From: DASTHG01 sp041498155
Lineage (GTDB): Bacteria > Gemmatimonadota > Gemmatimonadetes > Gemmatimonadales > GWC2-71-9
Length of the DNA stretch: 14,271 nucleotides
Assembly (NCBI GenBank): GCA_041498155.1
Contig: JBGQHV010000071.1
Span: 1-14,271, forward strand
Direction: 5' to 3'
Part shown: piece by piece, positions 6,937 through 13,606 of the stretch
Layout: each line of letters starts with the position of its first letter
How positions within the stretch are numbered: the stretch's first letter is position 1
Program-made: the position numbers and the translations under genes
The notes under the pieces: model-generated
Database searches by the model: none
What the model was told of the DNA's origin: nothing
What the model saw: the letters and a program-made list of their open reading frames with translations, nothing else

Positions 6937-7869
6937 ATGGCCGCACCGTTGGTTCAGATCCACCCCCGTTCGGTAGCCGCGCCCGCCTCCACTGCAGCCC
7001 GCAAACCCGCGTGGCTCAAAGTGAAAGCCCCCGGCGGCGCGACCTATCTGTCGGTCCAGCGGATGATGCGGGACCTGCGGCTGCATACCGTGTGTGAAGA
7101 AGCGCATTGCCCCAACATCGGTGAGTGCTGGGAGCACCGGGCCGCGACCTTCATGATCCTGGGCGACGTGTGCACCCGTAACTGCGCGTACTGCGCCGTG
7201 GCGCACGGAACGCCCGTGGCGCTCGACCCCGAGGAGCCGGTGCGGCTCGCCGGCGCCGTCGAGCAGATGGAGCTGCGGCACGTCGTGATCACGAGCGTGG
7301 ACCGCGACGACCTCGAGAACGGCGGCGCCGAGATCTTCGCGGCCTGCGTGCGCGAGATCCGCCGCCGGCTGCCCGACACGACGGTCGAAGTCCTGATCCC
7401 CGATTTCAAGGGCAGCGAAACGGCGCTCCGGTTGGTGATGGATGCCGCGCCCGACATCCTGAACCACAACCTCGAGACGATCGAGCGCCTGTACCGCATC
7501 GCCCGTCCGGGCGGCCGATACTCGCGGGCGCTCGAGCTGCTGCGCCGCGCCAAGGCCCTGCGTCCCGACGGTCTCACCAAGTCCGGCCTCATCTGCGGCC
7601 TGGGCGAGGAGTGGGACGAGCTGCTGGTCGCCATGCGCGACCTGCGCGCGCAAGACGTGGATATTCTCACGGTGGGACAATACCTCCGTCCCTCCGACGG
7701 CCACCTGCCGATCGCCCGCTGGTACACCCCCGACGAATTCGCCGAGCTGAAGCGGCACGGCCTCGCGATGGGATTCCGTCACGTGGAATCCGGCCCCCTG
7801 GTGCGCTCGAGCTATCACGCCTGGGAACAGGTGACCGCCGCCACGGCCTCCGCCGGGGCGCACCCATGA
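6937..7869 (+). CDS. lipA: Lipoyl synthase (radical SAM)
   Basis: A 310-residue protein. LipA inserts two sulfur atoms into an octanoyl group already attached to a lipoyl-domain lysine, making lipoyl-E2. Both iron-sulfur sites are visible: C53, C58 and C64 in CEEAHCPNIGEC hold the auxiliary, sulfur-donating cluster, and C79, C83 and C86 in CTRNCAYC form the radical SAM CxxxCxxC motif. VDRDDLENGGA, DILNHNLET and KSGLICGLGE follow in the usual order, and the C-terminal RSSYHA (290-295) supplies the conserved Ser ligand of the auxiliary cluster. The ATG at 6937 has GGAG at 6929-6932. The stop overlaps the E1 alpha start (ATGA), placing it first in an operon with its own substrate protein, the E2 subunit. 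Confidence 0.97.
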   Translation: MAAPLVQIHPRSVAAPASTAARKPAWLKVKAPGGATYLSVQRMMRDLRLHTVCEEAHCPNIGECWEHRAATFMILGDVCTRNCAYCAVAHGTPVALDPEEPVRLAGAVEQMELRHVVITSVDRDDLENGGAEIFAACVREIRRRLPDTTVEVLIPDFKGSETALRLVMDAAPDILNHNLETIERLYRIARPGGRYSRALELLRRAKALRPDGLTKSGLICGLGEEWDELLVAMRDLRAQDVDILTVGQYLRPSDGHLPIARWYTPDEFAELKRHGLAMGFRHVESGPLVRSSYHAWEQVTAATASAGAHP

Positions 7870-8864
7870 CATCGGTCACCGCGGCCCCCGAACAGAACCA
7901 GGCGGACACGGCGCTGCATCGCCGCATGCTGCGCGAAATGCTGCTCATTCGCCGCTTCGAGGAGAAGGCCGCCGAAGCCTACGCGCTCGGCAAGATCGGC
8001 GGCTTTTGCCACCTCTATATCGGGCAGGAGGCGGTCGCGGTCGGCGTGTCCGCCGCGCTCACCCCCGCCGACTACGTGATCTGCTCCTATCGCGAGCACG
8101 GACAGGCGCTGGTGCGCGGCATCCCGGCGGGCGCCGTGATGGCCGAGCTGTTCGGCAAGTCCGGCGGATGCTCGGGCGGCCGGGGGGGATCGATGCATCT
8201 GTTCGATGCGGCGAAGCGGTTCATGGGCGGGCACGGCATCGTGGGCGGGCACCTCCCGCTCGCCGCCGGGCTCGCCTTCGCCATCAAGTACCGCGGCGGC
8301 GACGAGGTCTGCATCTGCTTCTTTGGCGAGGCGGCCGTCAACATCGGCGCCTTCCATGAAGCGCTCAACATGGCCTCCGTGTGGAAGCTCCCGGTGGTCT
8401 TCCTGTGTGAGAACAACCGTTACGGCATGGGCACCGCGTTCGAGCGTGTGGCGGCGGTGACGGACGTGGTGGAGCACGCCTGCAGCTACGACATCGCCGG
8501 CGAAGTCGTGAACGGCATGGACGTCCTGGAGGTCCACCAGGCGGCCCAGCGCGCCGTCCAGCGGGCCCGCAAGGGCGGGCACCCCACCCTGCTGGAAGTG
8601 CGGACCTATCGCTTCATGGGCCATTCGATGTCGGACCCGCTGCACGGCGTCTACCGCACCAAGGATGAAGTGGAGGAGCAGAAGAAGCGCGACCCGATCG
8701 CCCAGCTGTCGCATCGGATGCTGGACGCGGGGACGATCGACCAGGCCGGCCTGGACGCGCTCGAGGGCGAGGTCCAGGCGGAGATCGAAGCTGCGGTGAA
8801 GTTCGCCGACGACAGCCCCGACCCGGGTCCGGACGAGCTGCTGCGTCACGTGCTCGCGGACTGA
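7866..8864 (+). CDS. pdhA: Pyruvate dehydrogenase E1 component, alpha subunit
   Basis: A 332-residue protein; the ATG at 7866 overlaps the lipA stop by 4 bases, which decides the start although the frame is open further upstream. E1 alpha binds thiamine diphosphate and, with E1 beta, decarboxylates pyruvate and acetylates the E2 lipoyl arm. Seen: IRRFEEKAAEAYALGKIGGFCHLYIGQEA near the N-terminus in outline, YREHGQAL, the thiamine diphosphate region starting FFGEAAVNIGAFHEALNMA (G154, E155, A156, N159) and ending CENN (N183, N184), and the GHSMSDP loop (252-258). Oddity: the usual Gly-Asp-Gly start of the cofactor motif reads Gly-Glu-Ala. A branched-chain or acetoin dehydrogenase E1 is the main alternative; the pdh call rests on the full E1-E2-E3 plus lipA/lipB context. 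Confidence 0.93.
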   Translation: MTSVTAAPEQNQADTALHRRMLREMLLIRRFEEKAAEAYALGKIGGFCHLYIGQEAVAVGVSAALTPADYVICSYREHGQALVRGIPAGAVMAELFGKSGGCSGGRGGSMHLFDAAKRFMGGHGIVGGHLPLAAGLAFAIKYRGGDEVCICFFGEAAVNIGAFHEALNMASVWKLPVVFLCENNRYGMGTAFERVAAVTDVVEHACSYDIAGEVVNGMDVLEVHQAAQRAVQRARKGGHPTLLEVRTYRFMGHSMSDPLHGVYRTKDEVEEQKKRDPIAQLSHRMLDAGTIDQAGLDALEGEVQAEIEAAVKFADDSPDPGPDELLRHVLAD

Positions 8865-8867
8865 CCG

Positions 8868-9848
8868 ATGCCGACCATCACGTATCGGGACGCGCTGAAT
8901 CAGGCGCTGCGCGAGGAAATGCAGCGCGACCCTTCGGTCTTCCTCATGGGCGAGGAGGTCGGTCTCTACCAAGGGGCGTACAAGGTGAGCCGCGGCCTGC
9001 TCGAGGAGTTCGGCGCGCAACGGGTCGTGGACACGCCGATCGCGGAGCTGGGGTTCGCCGGGATCGGCGTCGGCGCCGCCATGGGGGGCCTGCGCCCGGT
9101 GATCGAGTTCATGACCTGGAACTTCGCCGTGCTGGCGCTGGATCAGATCGTGAATTCCGCCGCCAAGATGCTCTACATGTCGGGCGGCCAACTGCCCATG
9201 CCGATCGTGTTTCGTGGCCCCAACGGAGCGGCGCTGCAGCTGTCCTCCCAGCATTCGCAGGCCTGGGAGTCGTGGCTCGCGCACATCCCGGGTCTCAAGG
9301 TGGTCTCCCCCGCCACGCCGGCCGACGCGAAAGGTCTGCTCAAGTCGGCGATCCGGGACAACAACCCCGTCGTGGTGCTGGAAGGGGAGATGCTCTACAA
9401 CACCAAGGGCGAGGTACCCGAGGGCGAGCTGCTCGTGCCGATCGGCCGGGCGGACGTGAAGCGCCCCGGCACGGACGTCACCGTCATCTGCCACTCGAAG
9501 ACGGTCGTGCCGTCGCTCAAGGCCGCCGACCTGCTGGCGGGACAGGGCGTGTCCGCCGAGGTGATCGACTTACGCTCGCTGCGCCCGCTGGATGAGAGCG
9601 CAATCCTCACCTCGGTCGCGAAGACGCACCGGGCGGTCGTCGCGGAAGAAGGGTGGCCCCACTGCGGCATCGGCGCGCAGGTGGTGGACGTGATCCAGCG
9701 GGACGCGTTCGACGAGCTCGACGCGCCGGTGCAGCGGGTCACCCAGGCCGACGTCCCGATGCCGTACAACAAACAGCTCGAGCGGCTGGCCAAGCCGTCT
9801 CCCGAGAAGATCGTCGCCGCCGCCCGCCGGGTGCTCTACCTCGACTGA
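8868..9848 (+). CDS. pdhB: Pyruvate dehydrogenase E1 component, beta subunit
   Basis: A 326-residue protein, 3 bases after the E1 alpha stop. It begins TYRDALNQALREEMQRDP and carries the thiamine diphosphate-contacting GEEVG (28-32) and VVDTPIAELGFAGIGVGAA (53-71). EFMTWNFAVLALDQIVNSAAK, FRGPNGAALQLSSQHSQ and a transketolase-C domain (about 200-320, with VIDLRSLRPLDE and VVAEEGWPHCGIGAQV) follow. The length and order of motifs match bacterial E1 beta throughout. It forms an alpha2beta2 heterotetramer with the product of the preceding gene. No missing residues were noticed. Confidence 0.96.
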   Translation: MPTITYRDALNQALREEMQRDPSVFLMGEEVGLYQGAYKVSRGLLEEFGAQRVVDTPIAELGFAGIGVGAAMGGLRPVIEFMTWNFAVLALDQIVNSAAKMLYMSGGQLPMPIVFRGPNGAALQLSSQHSQAWESWLAHIPGLKVVSPATPADAKGLLKSAIRDNNPVVVLEGEMLYNTKGEVPEGELLVPIGRADVKRPGTDVTVICHSKTVVPSLKAADLLAGQGVSAEVIDLRSLRPLDESAILTSVAKTHRAVVAEEGWPHCGIGAQVVDVIQRDAFDELDAPVQRVTQADVPMPYNKQLERLAKPSPEKIVAAARRVLYLD

Positions 9849-9849
9849 C

Positions 9850-11118
9850 ATGGCCACCAAAGTGGTGATGGAGGCGCTCTCGCCCACGATGGAGGAAGGC
9901 CGCCTGGTGAAGTGGACCAAGGCTGTGGGCGAGCCCGTGAAGAGCGGGGAGACGCTGGCCGAGGTGGAGACCGACAAGGCGGTCATGGAGCTGGTGGCGC
10001 GCGCCGACGGCCAGCTGCTGCAGCAAGTCGTCCCAGAGGGCGCCACGGTCCCGGTGGGCGACGTCGTCGGGTATATCGGTGCCCCCGGCGAAGCCACGGG
10101 AGAGGCGCCTGCTGCCGCGGCGCCGGCGACCGTGACGGCTCCGACGGCCGTCAGCCCTCAGCCATCAGCCGTCAGCGTCGCCGCGAGCCGGCCGGACTCG
10201 ACACCCATCGTCACCGCCCCAGCCGATGCGACGCGCGTGAAGGCCTCTCCGCTCGCTCGCCGGATCGCCAACGAGCAGGGTGTCGACCTCAAGCTGGTCC
10301 TGGGATCGGGGCCGGGCGGCCGAGTTGTTCGGAAGGACCTGGAGGGCGCCGCCGCGCACGCAACCGCAGCGGCTGCCGCTGTAACCGTCCCTCGTCCCCC
10401 GTCTCCCGCCCCTGCTCCGGACTCCGGCGCCGCCTACGACGACGTCCCCCTGACCCAGATCCGGAAGACCATCGCGAAGCGGCTCGCAACCTCGCTCGGG
10501 CCGGTGCCTCACTTCTTCCTCACGAGCGACGTGGATATGGAACGGGCGGCGGACGCCCGCGACGCGCTCAACCGCCAGCTGGGCGAGCAGGGCGGAAAGG
10601 TGAGCTTCAACGACATCATCCTGAAGGCCGTGGCGCTGGCGCTCGCCAAACACCGCGCCTGCAACGCCTGGTGGCAGGACGACCACATCCGCTACTGGAA
10701 CGAGGTGCATCTCGGCATGGCCGTGGCGGTCGAGGACGGCCTGATCACGCCCGTGCTGCGCCATGCCGACCGGCGTTCCCTCTCGGAGATCGGTGCCGTG
10801 GCGCGAGAGCTCGCGCAGCGCGCGCGCGAGCGGCGCCTCAAGCCCGAGGAGTACACGGGCTCGACGTTCTCCGTCTCGAACCTCGGCATGTTCGACATCG
10901 ACGAATTCACGGCCGTGATCAATCCCCCGGAAGCCGGGATCGTCGCCGTGGGCGCGATCGTGCCGAAGGCCGTCGTGGTGGATGGAACGGTCGTCGTACG
11001 CCGCCGCCTCCGGCTCACCATGAGCTGCGACCACCGCGTCATCGACGGCGCGACCGGCGCGGCATTCCTCAAGACGCTGAAGCAGATGCTGGAAAACCCG
11101 CTGGCCATGCTGTTATAG
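9850..11118 (+). CDS. pdhC: Dihydrolipoamide acetyltransferase (E2) of pyruvate dehydrogenase
   Basis: A 422-residue protein, 1 base after the E1 beta stop. Domains in order: one lipoyl domain (about 1-80) with the lipoylated K43 in VETDKAVMEL; an Ala/Pro/Thr-rich flexible linker (about 82-126); a peripheral-subunit-binding domain (about 128-166, KASPLARRIANEQGVDL then GSGPGGRVVRKDL); a second Pro/Ala linker (about 168-192); and the catalytic acetyltransferase domain (about 195-422) with H395 and D399 in DHRVIDG. It accepts the acetyl group from E1 and passes it to CoA, forming the core of the complex. Both linkers contain heptanucleotide repeat blocks (10147-10176 and 10386-10413), which explains their Ser/Pro bias. 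It is the likely substrate of the LipA and LipB encoded in the same operon. Confidence 0.96.
   Translation: MATKVVMEALSPTMEEGRLVKWTKAVGEPVKSGETLAEVETDKAVMELVARADGQLLQQVVPEGATVPVGDVVGYIGAPGEATGEAPAAAAPATVTAPTAVSPQPSAVSVAASRPDSTPIVTAPADATRVKASPLARRIANEQGVDLKLVLGSGPGGRVVRKDLEGAAAHATAAAAAVTVPRPPSPAPAPDSGAAYDDVPLTQIRKTIAKRLATSLGPVPHFFLTSDVDMERAADARDALNRQLGEQGGKVSFNDIILKAVALALAKHRACNAWWQDDHIRYWNEVHLGMAVAVEDGLITPVLRHADRRSLSEIGAVARELAQRARERRLKPEEYTGSTFSVSNLGMFDIDEFTAVINPPEAGIVAVGAIVPKAVVVDGTVVVRRRLRLTMSCDHRVIDGATGAAFLKTLKQMLENPLAMLL
10147..10178 (+). repeat. Heptanucleotide tandem repeat, family B copy 2
   Basis: Units TCAGCCC, TCAGCCA, TCAGCCG and TCAGCGT at 10151-10178. Positions 10147-10176 match the reverse complement of 5843-5872 at 26 of 30 bases. 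The block encodes about residues 100-110 of E2, in the flexible linker between the lipoyl and subunit-binding domains. Confidence 0.75.
10386..10413 (+). repeat. C-rich heptanucleotide repeat, decayed family A copy
   Basis: Units CGTCCCT, CGTCCCC, CGTCTCC and CGCCCCT in the 7-base period of the 1831-1858 block, with scattered substitutions. It encodes the Pro-rich second linker of E2 (about residues 179-188). Similarity to the other family A blocks is weaker than theirs to each other, and low-complexity Pro codons could contribute. Confidence 0.5.
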
Positions 11119-11124
11119 GGGAGG
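11117..11124 (+). promoter_or_regulatory. Strong ribosome binding site of the E3 gene
   Basis: AGGGGAGG overlaps the end of the E2 stop codon and lies 6 bases before the GTG at 11131. It supports the GTG as the true start of dihydrolipoamide dehydrogenase. Confidence 0.65.
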
Positions 11125-11130
11125 CACCTG

Positions 11131-12522
11131 GTGGCGAACCAATTCGATGTCATCGTGCTGGGCGGCGGACCCGCCGGCTACGTCTGCGCCATCCGCGCCG
11201 CACAGCTGGGCCTCGCCACCGCGGTGGTGGAGCGCGAGAAGCTCGGCGGTGTGTGCGTGAATATCGGCTGCATTCCCACGAAAGCGCTGCTGCACTCGGC
11301 CTACATCGCGCACCTGCTCTCGGTCTCGGCCGAGTTCGGCGTGGAAGCCGGACCCGTGAAGACCGACTACGGCGTCGCGATGCGGCGCAGCCGCAAGGTG
11401 GCCGACCAGAACTCCCGCGGCGTCGATTTTCTGATGAAGAAGCACAAGATCACCGTGGTCAAGGGCAGCGGCATGCTCCAGCCCGGCCGCAAAGTGAAGG
11501 TCGGCGCCGACGTGCTCGAAGCGAAGAAAGCGGTCGTGATCGCGACCGGCTCGCGCGTGAAAGGCATTCCGCAGATCGGGCTCGAGATCAACAAGACCAC
11601 CGTCATCTCCTCGGACGAGGCGCTGCTGCTCGAGAAGGCCCCGGCGTCGCTCGCCGTAATCGGCGCCGGCGCGGTCGGGATGGAGTTCGCCGACATCTTC
11701 AACGCCTTCGGGGTCCCGGTCACCCTGATCGAGGCCCTGCCGCGGATCCTCCCCCTCGAGGACGCCGATGCCTCGGCGGAGCTGGCCAAGAGCTACAAGA
11801 AGCGCGGCATCACGGTCATCGCCGGCGCGAAGGTGACCAAGGCGACCGTGGCCAAGGACAAAGTGACGCTCGACGTGGAAGTGGGCGGCGCAAAGCAGCA
11901 GGTGGAAACCGCGGCCGTCCTGATGGCCGCGGGCCGGGCGGTCAATACCGAGAACGTCGGTCTGAAAGAGTGCGGGATCCAGCTCACCGACCGCGGCTTC
12001 ATCAAGATCGACCGGAACCTCCAAACCACGGCCCCCGGATACTACGCCATCGGGGATGTGGCCGGTCCGCCCATGCTCGCCCACAAGGGGAGCCGCGAGG
12101 GGGTCGTCGTGGCCGAGCTGATCGCGGGGCTCAAGCCGCATGCCATCCGCTACGACAACGTGCCGAGCGTGACGTACTGCCACCCGGAAGTGGCGAGCAT
12201 CGGGCTCAACGAAGATCAGTGCAAGGAGCAAAAGCTCGACTACGCGGTCGGGAGATTCCCCTTCTCTGCCAGCGGACGGGCGCGTGGCACCGGCGAGACC
12301 GAGGGGTTCGTGAAGATCCTGCGCGACAAGAAGTACGGCGAGATCCTCGGCGCCCACATCGTGGGGAGCCAGGCCTCCGAGCTGATCCACGAGCTGGCCG
12401 TGGCACGCGAAAACGAGTACACGGTGGAGGAAGTCGACCTGGCCATCCACGCGCATCCCACCATGTCGGAAGCAGTGGCCGAGGCGGGACTCGATTCACT
12501 CGGCCGGGTGATCCACATCTGA
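11131..12522 (+). CDS. lpdA: Dihydrolipoamide dehydrogenase (E3)
   Basis: A 463-residue flavoprotein with a GTG start backed by a strong Shine-Dalgarno. It reoxidises the dihydrolipoyl arm of E2 and passes electrons through FAD to NAD+. Seen: the FAD Rossmann motif VIVLGGGPAGYVCA (about 7-20), the redox-active pair C42/C47 in GGVCVNIGCIPTK, ATGSR, a second Rossmann motif AVIGAGAVGMEFA for NAD, YYAIGDVAG, and the dimerisation domain with catalytic H442 and E447 in HAHPTMSEA. The length is normal. It starts 12 bases after the E2 stop. It may also serve other 2-oxoacid complexes or the glycine cleavage system; no genes for those are in view. Confidence 0.97.
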   Translation: MANQFDVIVLGGGPAGYVCAIRAAQLGLATAVVEREKLGGVCVNIGCIPTKALLHSAYIAHLLSVSAEFGVEAGPVKTDYGVAMRRSRKVADQNSRGVDFLMKKHKITVVKGSGMLQPGRKVKVGADVLEAKKAVVIATGSRVKGIPQIGLEINKTTVISSDEALLLEKAPASLAVIGAGAVGMEFADIFNAFGVPVTLIEALPRILPLEDADASAELAKSYKKRGITVIAGAKVTKATVAKDKVTLDVEVGGAKQQVETAAVLMAAGRAVNTENVGLKECGIQLTDRGFIKIDRNLQTTAPGYYAIGDVAGPPMLAHKGSREGVVVAELIAGLKPHAIRYDNVPSVTYCHPEVASIGLNEDQCKEQKLDYAVGRFPFSASGRARGTGETEGFVKILRDKKYGEILGAHIVGSQASELIHELAVARENEYTVEEVDLAIHAHPTMSEAVAEAGLDSLGRVIHI

Positions 12523-12593
12523 CGGACCTGCAAAAAGACCCGCTCGCCGTCGGTCTCGGGGCGCTCCTCACCGGCGCCGGCCTGGGCGGAGCG

Positions 12594-12929
12594 ATGCTCA
12601 CGCTGGCGCAGATCGTGGTCAGTCAGCTGCGCCAGCATCTGGAAGCCGTGGCCTACCAGCAGGCGTTCCCGGACCCGCTGTTCTACGGCATGATCGCCGC
12701 GCTGGTCCTCGCGGTGTTCTTCGGCTGGCGGCGCAGCGGCGCCATCGAGAACATCTGGCAACGCGGCGTCGTCGCCGTGCTCTCCGCGGTGGGCGGATTG
12801 CTCATCGGGTTCCTCGGCGCCCTCGCCGATCGACTGCTGGGGCTGCCCGGGCTGATCCTCTGGGGCGCCGCCGCCATTACTGTGGGCGTCGCCGGCAGCC
12901 GCTGGGCGATCCGCGCGACCGCCGTATGA
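12594..12929 (+). CDS. Small membrane protein between E3 and LipB genes, start uncertain
   Basis: 111 residues from the first ATG. Hydrophobic segments lie at about residues 30-46, 60-80 and 85-105, with a basic break (WRRSG) after the first. The frame is open further upstream, and residues encoded from about 12540 (LAVGLGALLTGAGLGGA) would complete another membrane helix, so the natural start may be earlier. No in-frame ATG, GTG or TTG exists between the E3 stop and 12594; only CTG codons (12519, 12528, 12582) do. It overlaps lipB by 4 bases. No motif identifies a function; it is not a recognised lipoate or dehydrogenase component. The composition and tight packing make it a real gene. Confidence 0.7.
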   Translation: MLTLAQIVVSQLRQHLEAVAYQQAFPDPLFYGMIAALVLAVFFGWRRSGAIENIWQRGVVAVLSAVGGLLIGFLGALADRLLGLPGLILWGAAAITVGVAGSRWAIRATAV

Positions 12930-13606
12930 CGTCCGCCCCTCTGCGGACCATCGATGTCGTCCTCGCGGGACGCGTGTCCTACCGGGTTGCCCTCGAGTGG
13001 CAACGCGCCCTCGCCCAGGAGCGTCTGGCCGGCCGCTGCAACGATCTCCTGCTGCTGTTGGAGCACGATCCCGTCGTCACCCTGGGCCGCCTCGCGGCGG
13101 GTGCGCATCTGCTCCATCCCGAGGGCATCGATGTGGTGGAAGTGGAGCGCGGCGGCGATGTCACCTACCACGGCCCGGGACAGGTGGTCGGCTACCCGAT
13201 CCTCGATCTCACCGCGTACCGCCAGGACCTGCACTGGTACCTGCGCACGCTCGAGGACGCGCTGATCGACGGGCTCGGCAGGCTGGGGCTCGCCGCCGGC
13301 CGCGAGCCGGGTCGCACCGGCGTGTGGACGAGCGGCCGGAAGATCGCGAGCATCGGGGTCCACGTGAAGCGCTGGGTCACCTGGCACGGCTTCGCCCTCA
13401 ATGTGACGACCGACCTCGCGGCGTTCGACCGGATCGTGCCCTGTGGAATTCCGGGGGTGGTCATGACGTCCGTCGAACGGGAAGGGGGACGGGGGACGGG
13501 GGACGGGTCGCTGTGGGATCAAACCATCGACTCCGTGATCGAAGGGTTCGAGTGCGCGTTCCAGGTCAGCGCTCATCGCGTCGAGTCCGCGGCCCTCCCC
13601 GTATGA
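12926..13606 (+). CDS. lipB: Octanoyl-[acyl carrier protein]:protein octanoyltransferase
   Basis: A 226-residue protein; its ATG overlaps the preceding stop. LipB moves octanoate from acyl carrier protein to the lipoyl-domain lysine, the step before LipA. Seen: LLLLEHDPVVTLGR, the substrate-pocket motif RGGDVTYHGPGQ, the acid/base lysine K139 in GRKIASIGV, and the acyl-thioester cysteine C173 in PCGIPG. After C173 the sequence departs from the family: residues about 185-194 (Gly/Arg/Asp-rich, GGRGTGDGS) are encoded by a perfect heptanucleotide tandem repeat, then a final helix follows. Catalytic residues are intact, so the enzyme is probably active. The gene overlaps the next by 4 bases. Confidence 0.96.
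   Translation: MTSAPLRTIDVVLAGRVSYRVALEWQRALAQERLAGRCNDLLLLLEHDPVVTLGRLAAGAHLLHPEGIDVVEVERGGDVTYHGPGQVVGYPILDLTAYRQDLHWYLRTLEDALIDGLGRLGLAAGREPGRTGVWTSGRKIASIGVHVKRWVTWHGFALNVTTDLAAFDRIVPCGIPGVVMTSVEREGGRGTGDGSLWDQTIDSVIEGFECAFQVSAHRVESAALPV
13478..13505 (-). repeat. G-rich heptanucleotide tandem repeat, family A copy 2
   Basis: On the + strand this is CGGGAAG followed by three identical GGGGACG units. The reverse complement matches 1831-1858 at 27 of 28 positions, including the odd end unit. It lies in the lipB coding region between the catalytic cysteine and the C-terminal helix. Three perfect units make it the copy most open to slippage; gain or loss of one unit would shift the frame. Confidence 0.85.

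Noticed and set aside
7815..9494. A 559-codon open frame on the - strand opposite E1 alpha and E1 beta
   Set aside because: It is His/Arg/Asp-rich shadow composition with no domain or ribosome binding site; both + strand genes are clear.
9912..12929. A 1005-codon open frame on the + strand running under the E2 and E3 genes
   Set aside because: It is Arg/Gly/Pro-rich, typical of an out-of-frame reading of GC-rich genes, and E2 and E3 are certain in their own frames. Only its last part (from about 12519) is a real gene.
13478..13505. G-rich block considered as a G-quadruplex or assembly artefact
   Set aside because: The four G-runs could form a quadruplex on paper, but the near-identical inverted copy at 1831-1858 and the 7-base period explain it better. 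The lipB frame stays open across it.
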